Assembly (NCBI RefSeq): GCF_900091315.1
Contig: NZ_FLSP01000052.1
Span: 1 to 58,819, forward strand
DNA from: Streptomyces sp. DI166
Lineage (GTDB): Bacteria > Actinomycetota > Actinomycetes > Streptomycetales > Streptomycetaceae
DNA length: 58,819 nt
Direction: 5' to 3'
Part shown: in pieces, positions 7,670 through 16,084 of the stretch
Position numbering within the stretch: position 1 is the first letter of the stretch
Layout: each line of letters begins with the position of its first letter
Notes under the pieces: model-generated
Databases searched by the model: none
What the model was told of the DNA's origin: nothing
The model's input: the letters and a program-made list of their open reading frames with translations, nothing else
Program-made: the position numbers and the translations under genes

Positions 7670-8854
7670 GTGGACCTGCTCGACATCCTGCTGTTACTGG
7701 CTGTTCTGGCCTACGCGGCCTCCGGGTACCGGCGCGGTCTGGTCGCGGGCTGCGTGGCGCTCGCCGGGTTCGTGGGCGGCGCGGCCGTCGGTGTGTGGGT
7801 GCTGCCCTGGCTGATGGAGCTGGTGGAGCCGGGCACCACGGCGGCGACGGTGACCGCCGTGCTGACGGTGCTGGTCCCGGCGGCGGTGGGGCACGAGCTG
7901 GCGGGGCGGCTGGCGCTGCGGCTGCGCCGGGAGCTGGACCAGGGGCCGCTCAGGGTGGTCGACGGGGTCGGCGGCGCCGTCGCCAACTCGGTGGCGGTGC
8001 TGATCGTGGCCTGGGTCGCGGCGAGCGTGCTGGCCGCCTCCTCCTCGCCGCTGCTGACGTCGGCGATCCGGGACTCCCGGCTGCTGGGGACCGTGCAGGA
8101 CGCGATGCCGGACACCACGCCCGCCTGGTTCTCGCGGGCCACCTCCGCGCTCACCGAGGCGGGGTTCCCGCAGGTGTTCAACCCGTTCGAGAGCGAGTCC
8201 ACCGCCGAGGTCGCCAAGCCCACCGGGGACAGCGTCACCGCCGCCGCGACCGACGCCGCCAAGCTGAGCACGGTCAAGATCGAGGGAGTGGCGGGCACCC
8301 AGGGCCGCGAGGGCAGCGGGTTCGTGTACGCGGCCCGGCATGTGATGACCAACGCGCATGTGGTGGCCGGCATCGACGAGCCGAGCGTGCGGGTGGGCGG
8401 AGTCGGGCGGTCGTACGCCTCCCGCGTGGTGCTGTTCGACCCCGACAAGGACGTGGCGGTGCTGTACGTGCCGGAGCTGAAGGCGCCGGTGCTGAAGTGG
8501 GACGACGACGCGGACCGGGGTGATTCCGCGGTGGTGGCGGGCTATCCCGAGGACGGTGACCTGAACCTCCAGGCGGCCACCGTCGCGAGCCGGGTGCGGG
8601 CGACGGGCCAGAACATCTACAACGACAGGAACGTCACCCGGGAGATCTACTCGATCCGCTCCACCGTCCGCCCCGGCAACTCCGGCGGGCCGCTGCTGAC
8701 CACCGACGGCCGGGTGTTCGGTGTGGTCTTCGCCCGCTCCACCTCCGACGCCGAGACCGGCTATGTGCTGACCGCGGCGGAGGTCGCCGAGGACGCCGAG
8801 CGGGCGGCGCGGGCGACCGCGCCGGTGGACACGGGCGAGCTGATCACCTCGTAG
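7670..8854 (+). CDS. MarP-like membrane serine protease (CvpA + trypsin domains)
   Basis: A 394-residue integral membrane protease. Four hydrophobic segments form an N-terminal CvpA/colicin V-like domain (about residues 1-130). A chymotrypsin-fold periplasmic domain follows, with the triad His230 (TNAHVV), Asp261 (PDKDVAVL) and Ser338 (RPGNSGGPL). This is the architecture of mycobacterial MarP (Rv3671c), which supports acid and oxidative-stress resistance by cleaving a cell-wall hydrolase. The adjacent secreted amidase gene is therefore a suggestive neighbour, since MarP acts on a peptidoglycan hydrolase. The GTG at 7670 has GAGAGG 7 nt upstream; a TTG one codon earlier is possible. Confidence 0.9.
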   Translation: MDLLDILLLLAVLAYAASGYRRGLVAGCVALAGFVGGAAVGVWVLPWLMELVEPGTTAATVTAVLTVLVPAAVGHELAGRLALRLRRELDQGPLRVVDGVGGAVANSVAVLIVAWVAASVLAASSSPLLTSAIRDSRLLGTVQDAMPDTTPAWFSRATSALTEAGFPQVFNPFESESTAEVAKPTGDSVTAAATDAAKLSTVKIEGVAGTQGREGSGFVYAARHVMTNAHVVAGIDEPSVRVGGVGRSYASRVVLFDPDKDVAVLYVPELKAPVLKWDDDADRGDSAVVAGYPEDGDLNLQAATVASRVRATGQNIYNDRNVTREIYSIRSTVRPGNSGGPLLTTDGRVFGVVFARSTSDAETGYVLTAAEVAEDAERAARATAPVDTGELITS

Positions 8855-8905
8855 GGCGCCCCGCTCCACGATCATGGGAGACCTCCGATCCCCGGGAGGT
8901 TTCTC

Positions 8906-9022
8906 GTGGCCGTGTTCTTCCTGATCTCCCTGCTCGTGGCGGGCGCCGCGCTCGCGGTGGCGGTGCGCAGGCGCCGGGCGGCCGCCGCCCTGGACCAGGA
9001 GGTCAGAGACGGCGCCCCATGA
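8906..9022 (+). CDS. Small single-pass membrane protein (38 aa)
   Basis: A 38-codon frame starting GTG, with a strong GGGAGG (8894-8899) 6 nt upstream. It encodes VAVFFLISLLVAGAALAVAV, one transmembrane helix, then RRRR and a short polar tail ending DGAP. It lies 51 bp after the MarP-like gene and overlaps the end of the convergent acetyltransferase gene by 20 bp. It is too short for automatic tracks. No family is recognised. The GAGACCTCC upstream can pair with GGAGGTTTC at the ribosome-binding site, which could mask translation. Confidence 0.6.
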   Translation: MAVFFLISLLVAGAALAVAVRRRRAAAALDQEVRDGAP

Positions 9023-9500
9023 CGACGTCGTCCACATAGGTGCCGTCCAGGCAGAACTCCTCGGGCAGTACGCCCTCCACCACGAACCCCTCGGACTCGT
9101 ACAGCTTGCGGGCCGGGGTGTTGTGGCCGAGGACGCGCAGCGTGAGGCGGCGGGCGCCGCGGCGTCGGGCCTCCTCGACGGCCGCCCGGATCAGCGCCCG
9201 CCCCACGCCGCGCCCGCGCGCCGACTCCGTGACGGCGAGGCCCTGGATCTGCTGGACGTGCGCGTTCGAGGCGAGCGGAGTGGGCGGGACGATACGGATG
9301 TAGCCCGCGACGCATCCGTCCAGCTCGGCGACGAGGAAGTCCTCGGGAAGGTGCCGCTCGTCGAAGAAGGGACGGTACGGCGGTTGCGGGCGGGGCGTGA
9401 CGGCGTGCAGCGTCGACCAGGTGTCGCGGTCGAGACGGGCCAGGTCCTGCTCGTCGGCGGGGCGGGCGATACGTATGCGCGGCGGCTGGGTCTCGGACAT
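9003..9500 (-). CDS. GNAT-family N-acetyltransferase
   Basis: A 165-residue acetyl-CoA-dependent acetyltransferase. The acetyl-CoA-binding motif A is visible as LAVTESARGRGVGRALIRAA (Q/R-x-x-G-x-G/A), and motif B as RLTLRVLGHNTPARKLYESE. The substrate is unknown; the VAGYIRIVPP block places it in the generic GNAT fold. The ATG at 9500 is preceded by AAGGTGAG in the gene orientation. An in-frame GTG at 9509 has no such site. The gene is divergent from the epimerase gene, with only 63 bp between them. Confidence 0.88.
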   Translation of the reverse strand: MSETQPPRIRIARPADEQDLARLDRDTWSTLHAVTPRPQPPYRPFFDERHLPEDFLVAELDGCVAGYIRIVPPTPLASNAHVQQIQGLAVTESARGRGVGRALIRAAVEEARRRGARRLTLRVLGHNTPARKLYESEGFVVEGVLPEEFCLDGTYVDDVVMGRRL

Positions 9501-9563
9501 GGGGCTCACCTTATGGGGGACACGGGCGGTTCCGACCAGGCATTTTCGGCGGGGGGGAACAGG

Positions 9564-10469
9564 ATGGGGAGCATGCGGATCTCACGAGTGGCCGTCGCGG
9601 GCGCGTCCGGGCTGATCGGCGGTGCCCTGACCCGGTCCCTGCGGGCGGACGGTGTCGAGGTGGTACGGCTGGTGCGGCGCGCGCCGCGGTCGCAGGACGA
9701 GATCCGGTGGGACCCGGGGGCCCGGTTCGTCGACGCGGGCGATCTCGCCGGGTGCGACGCGGTGGTCAATCTGGCGGGCGCCGGGGTGGGCTCACGGCGC
9801 TGGACGGAGACGTACAAGGCGCGGATCCGGGACAGCAGGGTGCTGGGCACGGCGGCGCTCGCGGAGGCGATCGCGGCCATGGACAGCCCGCCGCGGGTGT
9901 TCGTCAACGGCAGTGCGATCGGCTACTACGGCAGGACCGGCGACCGGATCGTCGACGAGAGCGCGCCGCCCGGGGAGGGCTTCCTGCCCGAACTGTGCGT
10001 GCGCTGGGAGGCGGCGACGGCTCCGGCGGAGCGGGCCGGGGTGCGGACGGTGCTCGTGCGCTCGGGGCTGGTGGTGGCGCGGGACGGCGGGGCGTGGGCC
10101 CGGCTGTTCCCGTTGTTCAGGGCGGGCCTGGGCGGGCGGATGGGGGACGGCGGGCAGTACTGGTCGTTCGTCTCGCTGCACGACGAGGTGGCCGCGATCC
10201 GTCATCTGCTGGACTCCGAGGAGCTGTCGGGCCCGTTCAACGTGACGGCGCCGGAGCCGGTGACGAACCGTGAGATCACCGCGGCGATGGGCCGGGTGCT
10301 GAAGCGGCCGACCCCGTTCCCGGTGCCCGCCGCGGTGCTGCGCACGGTGCTCGGGGAGATGGCCGGGGATGTGCTCGGCAGTGCGCGGGTGGTGCCGAAG
10401 CGGCTGCTGGAGTCGGGGTTCCGGTTCACCTACCCCGGTATCGATGAGGCCGTACGTGCCGCGCTGTGA
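9564..10469 (+). CDS. TIGR01777-family NAD-dependent epimerase
   Basis: An extended short-chain dehydrogenase/reductase of the YfcH/SulA-related TIGR01777 family, about 301 residues. The Rossmann motif VAVAGASGLIGGALTRSL is at the N-terminus, and the NAD(P)-fold signatures GCDAVVNLAGAG and SAIGYYG follow. The C-terminal DUF1731-type segment (GDVLGSARVVPKRLLESGF) is present. Substrate unknown. A G-rich Shine-Dalgarno-like run lies about 6 nt before ATG 9564; ATG 9573 is an alternative. In mycobacteria the same family member lies between the E2 and lipB genes, as here, which supports the synteny argument. Confidence 0.88.
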   Translation: MGSMRISRVAVAGASGLIGGALTRSLRADGVEVVRLVRRAPRSQDEIRWDPGARFVDAGDLAGCDAVVNLAGAGVGSRRWTETYKARIRDSRVLGTAALAEAIAAMDSPPRVFVNGSAIGYYGRTGDRIVDESAPPGEGFLPELCVRWEAATAPAERAGVRTVLVRSGLVVARDGGAWARLFPLFRAGLGGRMGDGGQYWSFVSLHDEVAAIRHLLDSEELSGPFNVTAPEPVTNREITAAMGRVLKRPTPFPVPAAVLRTVLGEMAGDVLGSARVVPKRLLESGFRFTYPGIDEAVRAAL

Positions 10470-10640
10470 CGGAGCGCGATCAACTTCCCTTCCGTATGCG
10501 ACCGTTGTGCGACCGTGCCCGGTCGACGCGCGACTTCCGCTGACCGGTACCGGACCTAACCTCGACCCGAACTCGGGTATCCCGGGAGCCAGTTGGGGGC
10601 ATGAGGTCTCCACCGGCCGCGCAACGTCGAGGAGGGGCAC

Positions 10641-11978
10641 GTGTTTGAGCCCGCGTACCAGGCGGACGTCGTCGTGGTGGGAGCCGGGATCGCCGGCCTC
10701 GCCGCGGCACATCGGCTGACCAGCGCAGGAGTGACGACCACAGTCCTGGAGGCCGCCCATGAGGTGGGCGGCCGTATGTCGACCGAGAAGGTCGACGGCT
10801 TCCGGCTCGACCGCATCGGGCAGTTGATGTCCACGTCGTATCCCGAACTGCGCCACACCCCGGGTCTCGACGCGCTCGCCCTGTGCTCGTTCGCACCCGG
10901 AGTCCTGCTGCACAGCGACGGACACCGCCACCGGGTGGGCGCTCCGGCGCCCCAGGGTGGCGCAAGGGGCGCACTCCACGCGGTGCGCGCCCTCGCGAGC
11001 GCCCCCCGTCCGGCCTCGGCGCCCCGTACGCCGCTGGGGACGGCGGTCGATCAGGCCCGCCTGGCCGCCGCGCTCGCCCGGATCGCGGGCACACCGGTCG
11101 AACGGCTGCTGGCCCGCGCCGAGTCACCGGCCGGGCAGGCGCTGACCGAACGGGGTCTGCCCGGCCGCGCGGTGGAGAGCTTCCTGCGCCCCCTGCTGGC
11201 GGCGCTGCTGTGCGACCCGGAGCTGACGGCGTCCAGCCGCTCGGCGGACCTCGCCCTGCACGCCTACGCGAGCGGCCGTCTGTGCGTCCCGGAGGGCGGC
11301 GCGGAGGCGCTGCCGCAGCTGCTCGCCCGGTCGCTGCCGCCCGGGACCGTGCGCACCGGGGTTCGGGTCACCTCGGTCTCCACGACCTCGGTGACCACGG
11401 CGGAGCACGGGGTGTTCCGGTGCCGGGCGATCCTGCTGGCCACCGGCGCGGGCACGGCGGCGGGGCTGTTGCCGGGGCTGCGGGTGCCGGACACCCACCC
11501 GGTGACGGTCGTCCACCACACCACGGACCGGCCGCCCACGACCGGCGGGGCGCTGCTGCTGGACGCCGACCGGGGCGGACCGGTCGCGCACACGGCGGTC
11601 GTCAGCGCCGTGGACCCGACCCGCGCCCCGGCGGGCCGCGCCCTGATCTCGTCGACGGTGCTGGGCACTCCCCCGCCCGACCTGGACACGGCCGTACGCA
11701 CCCACCTCGCCCGCCTCTACGGCACGTCCACGGCGAGCTGGGAGACCCTGGCCGTGCACCACACCCCGGACGCGGTCCCGGCCACCCGCCCTCCGTACGA
11801 CCCCGGCCGTCCGGTACGGCTGCTGGCGGGCCTGTACGTGTGCGGCGACCACCGGGACGCCGGCAGCACGGTCCAGGCCGCCCTGCGCTCCGCCGCCCGC
11901 GCCACAGGCTCACTCCTGACAGACCTGGGCGCGGCCGGTTCCCTGCACCGCGCGGACCCCCTCCCAACAGCGGCATGA
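10641..11978 (+). CDS. FAD-dependent amine-oxidase/desaturase-type oxidoreductase
   Basis: A 445-residue flavoprotein. The N-terminal dinucleotide-binding motif VVVGAGIAGLAAAHRL is followed by an acidic strand end (TTVLEAAHEVGGRM), as in amine oxidases and phytoene desaturases. The C-terminal FAD-closing region LLAGLYVCGDHRDAGSTVQAA is intact. The GTG start has GGAGGGG 4-5 nt upstream. The substrate cannot be deduced. The gene is convergent with the NsdA-like gene and follows the epimerase after 171 bp. Confidence 0.85.
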   Translation: MFEPAYQADVVVVGAGIAGLAAAHRLTSAGVTTTVLEAAHEVGGRMSTEKVDGFRLDRIGQLMSTSYPELRHTPGLDALALCSFAPGVLLHSDGHRHRVGAPAPQGGARGALHAVRALASAPRPASAPRTPLGTAVDQARLAAALARIAGTPVERLLARAESPAGQALTERGLPGRAVESFLRPLLAALLCDPELTASSRSADLALHAYASGRLCVPEGGAEALPQLLARSLPPGTVRTGVRVTSVSTTSVTTAEHGVFRCRAILLATGAGTAAGLLPGLRVPDTHPVTVVHHTTDRPPTTGGALLLDADRGGPVAHTAVVSAVDPTRAPAGRALISSTVLGTPPPDLDTAVRTHLARLYGTSTASWETLAVHHTPDAVPATRPPYDPGRPVRLLAGLYVCGDHRDAGSTVQAALRSAARATGSLLTDLGAAGSLHRADPLPTAA

Positions 11979-11986
11979 TCCGCCCC

Positions 11987-12022
11987 TGCCCGGCACGCCC
12001 ACTCCGAGCGGCGTGCCGGGCA
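11987..12022. terminator. Bidirectional terminator
   Basis: Perfect 13-bp stem TGCCCGGCACGCC (11987-11999) / GGCGTGCCGGGCA (12010-12022), 10-nt loop. It lies between the convergent oxidoreductase and regulator genes. Confidence 0.85.
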
Positions 12023-12038
12023 CCGGGCCGGGTCCCGG

Positions 12039-13472
12039 TCAGGCCAGGGCTGCCACCTTGTCGCGGTAGCCGCGTACGGGGGCGGCGTCCTTGTAGGGCT
12101 CCAGGCGGCGTTCGAAGTCCTTGATGTACTCCACCGCCCGGACCGAGCGCATCTCGGCCGCCTGTCCGGCCGCCTCCACGGCCAGCGCGCACGCCTGGTC
12201 CAGCTCGCCGAGGCCCAGGCGGGCGGAGGCGAGGACGACCCGGCAGAACAGGCGGCTGCGGGCGAAGGCGGGCGCCCGCAGCTGGAGCGAGCGCTCGGCG
12301 TGCTGGGCCGCGGCCCGGAACTGCTGGAGGTCGCGGTGGCAGTGGCCGAACTCGTCGGCGAGCTGCGCCTCGTCGAAGAACCGCGCCCAGTGCGGCACCT
12401 CGTCACCGGGCTTCGCCGCCTCCAGCGCCCGCTCGGCCCGTACCAGCGACGCCGTGCAGGCCCGTACCTCCCCCAGCACCCCGTGCCCGCGTGCCTCGGC
12501 GGCGTGCAGCAGCGCCTGCACGGTGGGCGACGCGTTGGTGCCCACACCCTGCTGCGCGACCCGGGCGAGCTGCACCGCCTCCCGGCCGTGCCCGAGGTAG
12601 ACGGCCTGGCGGCTCATGGTGACCAGCACATAGCTGCCGTAGGCCCGGTCCCCGGCCGCCTGGGCCAGCCGCAGCGACTGGACGTAGTAGCGCTGCGCCA
12701 GCCCGTGCGCGGCGATGTCGTACGAGGTCCAGCCCGCGAGCCGGGTGAGGTCGGCCGCGGCGGCGAACAGACGGCGGCCGGTCTGTTCGCCGTAGGTGCC
12801 GCGCAGCATCGGCTCGCACTCGTGCTCCAGGTAGCGCACGAGGGCCTGGCGGGCGTGGCCGCCGCCGTACATGTTGTCCAGGGTGCGGAAGAGTTCGCCG
12901 ACCGAGCGCAGGGCGTTGATGTCGCCCGCGGTGACCTTCTGCCCCGGCGGGCGCTCGCCCTGGCCGCGCTGGCGGGGCATCGTGGGGCGGCCCTGGGCGG
13001 GGACGCGGGCGGTCTGCTCGTGCGCGACCTTGTCGTCGGCGCGGCCGATCAGCCAGTCCCGGCTGGGCACCACGAGCCCGGCCGGGGTGAAGGCGATCTT
13101 GCGGAGTTCGGCATGGCTGCCGGAGTCCTTGCGCCACAGCCCGCTGACGATGTCGACGGCCTCCTCGGGGGTGGCGGCGAACTCCAGGCCCGCGTAGACG
13201 GGGGCGCACGCGTCCAGGCCGAGGTCCTGGGCGGTGAGGCGGCGGCCGAGGCGGCGGGTGAAGACCTCGGCGATGAGGGCAGGGGTGGTGCCGCGCGGCT
13301 GCTGGCCGCGCAGCCATCGGGTCACCGATGTCTTGTCGTATCTGAGGTCCAGCCCGTGTTCGAGTCCGAGCTGGTCCACGCGACGGGCGAGTCCCGCGTT
13401 GGAGAACCCCGCTTCTGCGATGAGCGCGGCGAGCTGGCGGTTGGGGGTGCGCTGCGCGGGTCGTTCCGTCAT
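12039..13472 (-). CDS. NsdA-like HTH/TPR regulatory protein
   Basis: A 477-residue cytoplasmic protein. The N-terminal HTH-like region contains AALIAEAGFSNAGLARRVDQ and SVTRWLRGQQPRGTTPALIA. The long helical C-terminal half has TPR-like repeats (for example ALVRYLEHECEPML and LTRLAGWTSYDIAAHGLAQR). This layout matches the Streptomyces NsdA/NsdB family, whose founding member represses antibiotic production and sporulation. The exact paralogue is uncertain. ATG 13472 is chosen for a GGAGA about 11 nt upstream; ATG 13508 would add 12 residues. The gene is divergent from lipB across a 233-bp intergenic region. Confidence 0.75.
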   Translation of the reverse strand: MTERPAQRTPNRQLAALIAEAGFSNAGLARRVDQLGLEHGLDLRYDKTSVTRWLRGQQPRGTTPALIAEVFTRRLGRRLTAQDLGLDACAPVYAGLEFAATPEEAVDIVSGLWRKDSGSHAELRKIAFTPAGLVVPSRDWLIGRADDKVAHEQTARVPAQGRPTMPRQRGQGERPPGQKVTAGDINALRSVGELFRTLDNMYGGGHARQALVRYLEHECEPMLRGTYGEQTGRRLFAAAADLTRLAGWTSYDIAAHGLAQRYYVQSLRLAQAAGDRAYGSYVLVTMSRQAVYLGHGREAVQLARVAQQGVGTNASPTVQALLHAAEARGHGVLGEVRACTASLVRAERALEAAKPGDEVPHWARFFDEAQLADEFGHCHRDLQQFRAAAQHAERSLQLRAPAFARSRLFCRVVLASARLGLGELDQACALAVEAAGQAAEMRSVRAVEYIKDFERRLEPYKDAAPVRGYRDKVAALA

Positions 13473-13705
13473 CTGCGGTGCGGTCTCCTGCCTCCCGGGC
13501 TCTGACATGCCCGGATTGCCTGTGAGCAGCCCTTATGGCCTCTGTGAACGGCGCGAATGTAGCGGAGAGTGAGCACGTGATCGCACACTTCGCCACCCGT
13601 TCATCCGATCGTGTGAGGATTGGCCGCGAGACTGACGCTCGACCGGCAGTCGTACAGTGGCGTGGGCACCGTTCGTGCCTTACGACGTCCAGGGAGGCGC
13701 TTGCC
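13473..13705. promoter_or_regulatory. Divergent promoter region (regulator / lipB)
   Basis: Non-coding interval between the NsdA-like gene and lipB. A good -10 hexamer TACAGT lies at 13653-13658, 47 nt before the lipB GTG. No convincing -35 at standard spacing and no clear operator was found. Confidence 0.4.
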
Positions 13706-14503
13706 GTGAGTGAGTTGCGGTTCGTCCGTATGGGGTTCGGCGCGGAAGCCGTCGACTACCAGGTGGCCTGGGACGAGCAGCGCCGGGTGCACGCGGCGCG
13801 GTTCGCCGACGAGGTGCCCGACACCGTGCTGCTGCTCGAACACCCGCCGGTCTACACGGCCGGCCGGCGCACCCAGGAGAACGAGCGCCCGCTGGACGGC
13901 ACCCCGGTCATCGACGTGGACCGCGGCGGCAAGATCACCTGGCACGGTCCGGGCCAGCTGGTCGGCTACCCGATCCAGAAGCTGCCCCGCCCGGTGGACG
14001 TGGTGGCGCACGTGCGGCGCCTTGAGGAGGCCCTGATCCGCACCTGCGCGGAGTTCGGCCTGGAGACCAGCCGGGTCGAGGGCCGCAGCGGCGTGTGGGT
14101 GCTCGGTGACCCGGTCGAGCAGCGCCCGGCGATCGGCGGGCTCTCCCTCGACTTCGACCCCCGGCTGCACGACGAGGAGTTCGACCCGCGCCTGAACGGC
14201 CCCGAGTACGCGCCGTCCAACGCGGGCCAGCGCCGCGAGGACCGCAAGATCGCCGCGATCGGCATCCGGGTCGCCAAGGGCGTCACCATGCACGGCTTCG
14301 CCCTGAACGTGAACCCGGACAACAAGTGGTTCGACCGCATCATCCCGTGCGGCATCCGCGACGCGGGCGTCGCCTCCCTCGCCGACGAACTCGGCCGCGA
14401 CATCACGATCGCCGATGTCCTGCCGGTCGTCGAACGCCATCTGAAGGACGTCCTGGAGAACGCGGACCTCAGGCCCCGCGAGATCGAGAAGGCGACCGCC
14501 TGA
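13706..14503 (+). CDS. lipB: Lipoyl(octanoyl) transferase
   Basis: Transfers octanoate from acyl-carrier protein to the lipoyl-domain lysine of E2 subunits and GcvH, the first step of endogenous lipoate attachment. The 265-residue product carries the LipB signature GGKITWHGPGQLVGYPI. The catalytic pair is Lys181 (in DRKIAAIG) and Cys215 (in IIPCGI), with the 34-residue separation of the characterised mycobacterial enzyme. Residues about 150-178 include an insertion relative to that enzyme (DEEFDPRLNGPEYAPSN), which explains the greater length. The GTG has AGGGAGG 8 nt upstream. In-frame sequence back to 13535 is rejected for lack of a start signal. lipA follows 108 bp downstream. Confidence 0.97.
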   Translation: MSELRFVRMGFGAEAVDYQVAWDEQRRVHAARFADEVPDTVLLLEHPPVYTAGRRTQENERPLDGTPVIDVDRGGKITWHGPGQLVGYPIQKLPRPVDVVAHVRRLEEALIRTCAEFGLETSRVEGRSGVWVLGDPVEQRPAIGGLSLDFDPRLHDEEFDPRLNGPEYAPSNAGQRREDRKIAAIGIRVAKGVTMHGFALNVNPDNKWFDRIIPCGIRDAGVASLADELGRDITIADVLPVVERHLKDVLENADLRPREIEKATA

Positions 14504-14611
14504 CAGCGGGGAATCAGCCCTGCGGTGCAGTGGTTGGCCTCCACGGCAGAGCTGAATAAGCACGGGCGTACCCTGGTGTACGCCGAAGAATCGAAGTCAC
14601 AGGGAGCCGAT

Positions 14612-15577
14612 GTGTCCGCAGTCACTCCGGACGGACGCAAGATGCTGCGCCTGGAGGTCCGCAACAGCCAGACCCCCATCGAGCGCAAGCCCGAGTGGAT
14701 CAAGACCCGGGCGAAAATGGGCCCCGAGTACACCGCGATGCAGAAGCTCGTGAAGAGCGAGGGACTGCACACGGTCTGCCAGGAAGCCGGCTGTCCCAAC
14801 ATCTACGAGTGCTGGGAGGACCGCGAGGCGACCTTCCTCATCGGCGGCGACCAGTGCACCCGGCGCTGTGACTTCTGCCAGATCGACACCGGCAAGCCCG
14901 AGGCGCTGGACCGCGACGAGCCGCGCCGCGTCGGCGAGTCCGTGGTCACCATGGACCTGAACTACGCCACCATCACCGGCGTCGCCCGCGACGACCTGGA
15001 GGACGGCGGCGCCTGGCTGTACGCGGAGACGGTCCGCCAGATCCACCAGCAGACCGCCGACCGCGAGGCAGGCCGCACCAAGGTCGAGCTGCTGGCCCCC
15101 GACTTCAACGCCGTCCCGGAGCTGCTGCGGGAGGTCTTCGAGTCCCGCCCCGAGGTCTTCGCGCACAACGTCGAGACGGTGCCCCGGATCTTCAAGCGCA
15201 TCCGCCCCGGCTTCCGCTACGAGCGCTCGCTGAAGGTCCTCACCGACGCCCGCGACTTCGGCCTGGTGACCAAGTCCAACCTGATCCTCGGCATGGGCGA
15301 GACCCGCGAGGAGATCAGCGAGGCGCTCAAGCAACTGCACGAGGCCGGCTGCGAGCTGATCACCATCACGCAGTACCTGCGCCCCTCCGTGCGCCACCAC
15401 CCCGTGGAGCGCTGGGTCAAGCCGCAGGAGTTCGTGGAGCTGAAGGAGGAGGCCGAGCAGATCGGCTTCTCCGGTGTGATGTCCGGCCCGCTGGTGCGCT
15501 CGTCCTACCGCGCCGGGCGCCTGTACCAGATGGCCGTCGAGAAGCGCGGCGCGTTCGTCGCCTCCCAGGCGGTCTGA
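14612..15577 (+). CDS. lipA: Lipoyl synthase (radical SAM)
   Basis: Inserts two sulfur atoms into protein-bound octanoyl groups to form lipoyl cofactor. The 321-residue protein shows both iron-sulfur sites. The auxiliary cluster ligands are Cys56, Cys61 and Cys67 (C-x4-C-x5-C in CQEAGCPNIYEC). The radical-SAM ligands are Cys82, Cys86 and Cys89 (C-x3-C-x2-C in CTRRCDFC). The conserved C-terminal RSSYRAG supplies the Ser ligand known in this family. The GTG at 14612 is preceded by AGGGAG with a 5-nt spacer. It acts directly after LipB in the same pathway and feeds the E2 encoded at the left edge. Confidence 0.98.
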   Translation: MSAVTPDGRKMLRLEVRNSQTPIERKPEWIKTRAKMGPEYTAMQKLVKSEGLHTVCQEAGCPNIYECWEDREATFLIGGDQCTRRCDFCQIDTGKPEALDRDEPRRVGESVVTMDLNYATITGVARDDLEDGGAWLYAETVRQIHQQTADREAGRTKVELLAPDFNAVPELLREVFESRPEVFAHNVETVPRIFKRIRPGFRYERSLKVLTDARDFGLVTKSNLILGMGETREEISEALKQLHEAGCELITITQYLRPSVRHHPVERWVKPQEFVELKEEAEQIGFSGVMSGPLVRSSYRAGRLYQMAVEKRGAFVASQAV

Positions 15578-15645
15578 CGGCACCGGGTGCCACCGTGCGC
15601 GTGTGAATCCGCGCACAAGTAACTACCGTTCGGTAATGGCTGATT

Positions 15646-15696
15646 GACGCGGCCCTGCCGCGTCCCCGCAGATGGGGGCGCCGGCAGGGCCGCGTC
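15646..15696 (+). terminator. Strong terminator after lipA
   Basis: Perfect 15-bp stem (15646-15660 with 15682-15696; GACGCGGCCCTGCCG arm) around an inner CCCC/GGGG stem. Confidence 0.88.
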
Positions 15697-15825
15697 ACTG
15701 TTTGCGGACGCCAAATCAAGGCTTCATGGGCGTTTGACCGGTCGGTCACGCCCTGGTAACACCAAACAGTGACGCTGGACTCACACCACGTACACCGAAG
15801 CCGCTCACGAGGGGGGACCTCAACC

Positions 15826-16026
15826 ATGCAGGCCGCGCCGGTACGCGCCACCGCCATCCCGTCGTTCACCACTGCACTCCGTGCCGTCGAATCGCTGCTC
15901 ATGAGCAGCGGCCAGCGCACCGCGCGCCGCAACGCCTGGACCTCCGTCCTGGAGGACCGCCGCCGGGCCAAGGACCGGGTCGAGGCCCAGCGCGTGCTGG
16001 AGCGGGTGCGCACCCCCCGCCCCTGA
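15826..16026 (+). CDS. Small basic conserved protein (66 aa)
   Basis: A 66-residue, Arg-rich, probably helical protein: MQAAPVRATAIPSFTTALRA, then a segment with SSGQRTARRNAW and a basic tail RRRAKDRVEAQRVLERV. The ATG is preceded by a G-rich ribosome-binding site (GAGGGGGGAC, about 8 nt). A possible upstream promoter is TTGACC (15734) with TAACAC (15757). It has its own unit between the lipA terminator and the DUF4191 gene. I do not recognise a domain. The tail could bind nucleic acid, but nothing beyond charge supports that. Confidence 0.72.
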   Translation: MQAAPVRATAIPSFTTALRAVESLLMSSGQRTARRNAWTSVLEDRRRAKDRVEAQRVLERVRTPRP

Positions 16027-16084
16027 CCGCCCGCGACCGGCACTGCCGTCGTCGGCGCTCCCGGGGCCACGTAGACTTCGTGCC

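Noticed and set aside
13535..13705. N-terminal extension of lipB
   Set aside because: The extension has no start signal and lacks similarity to LipB, while GTG 13706 has a strong Shine-Dalgarno and begins the family's normal N-terminus.
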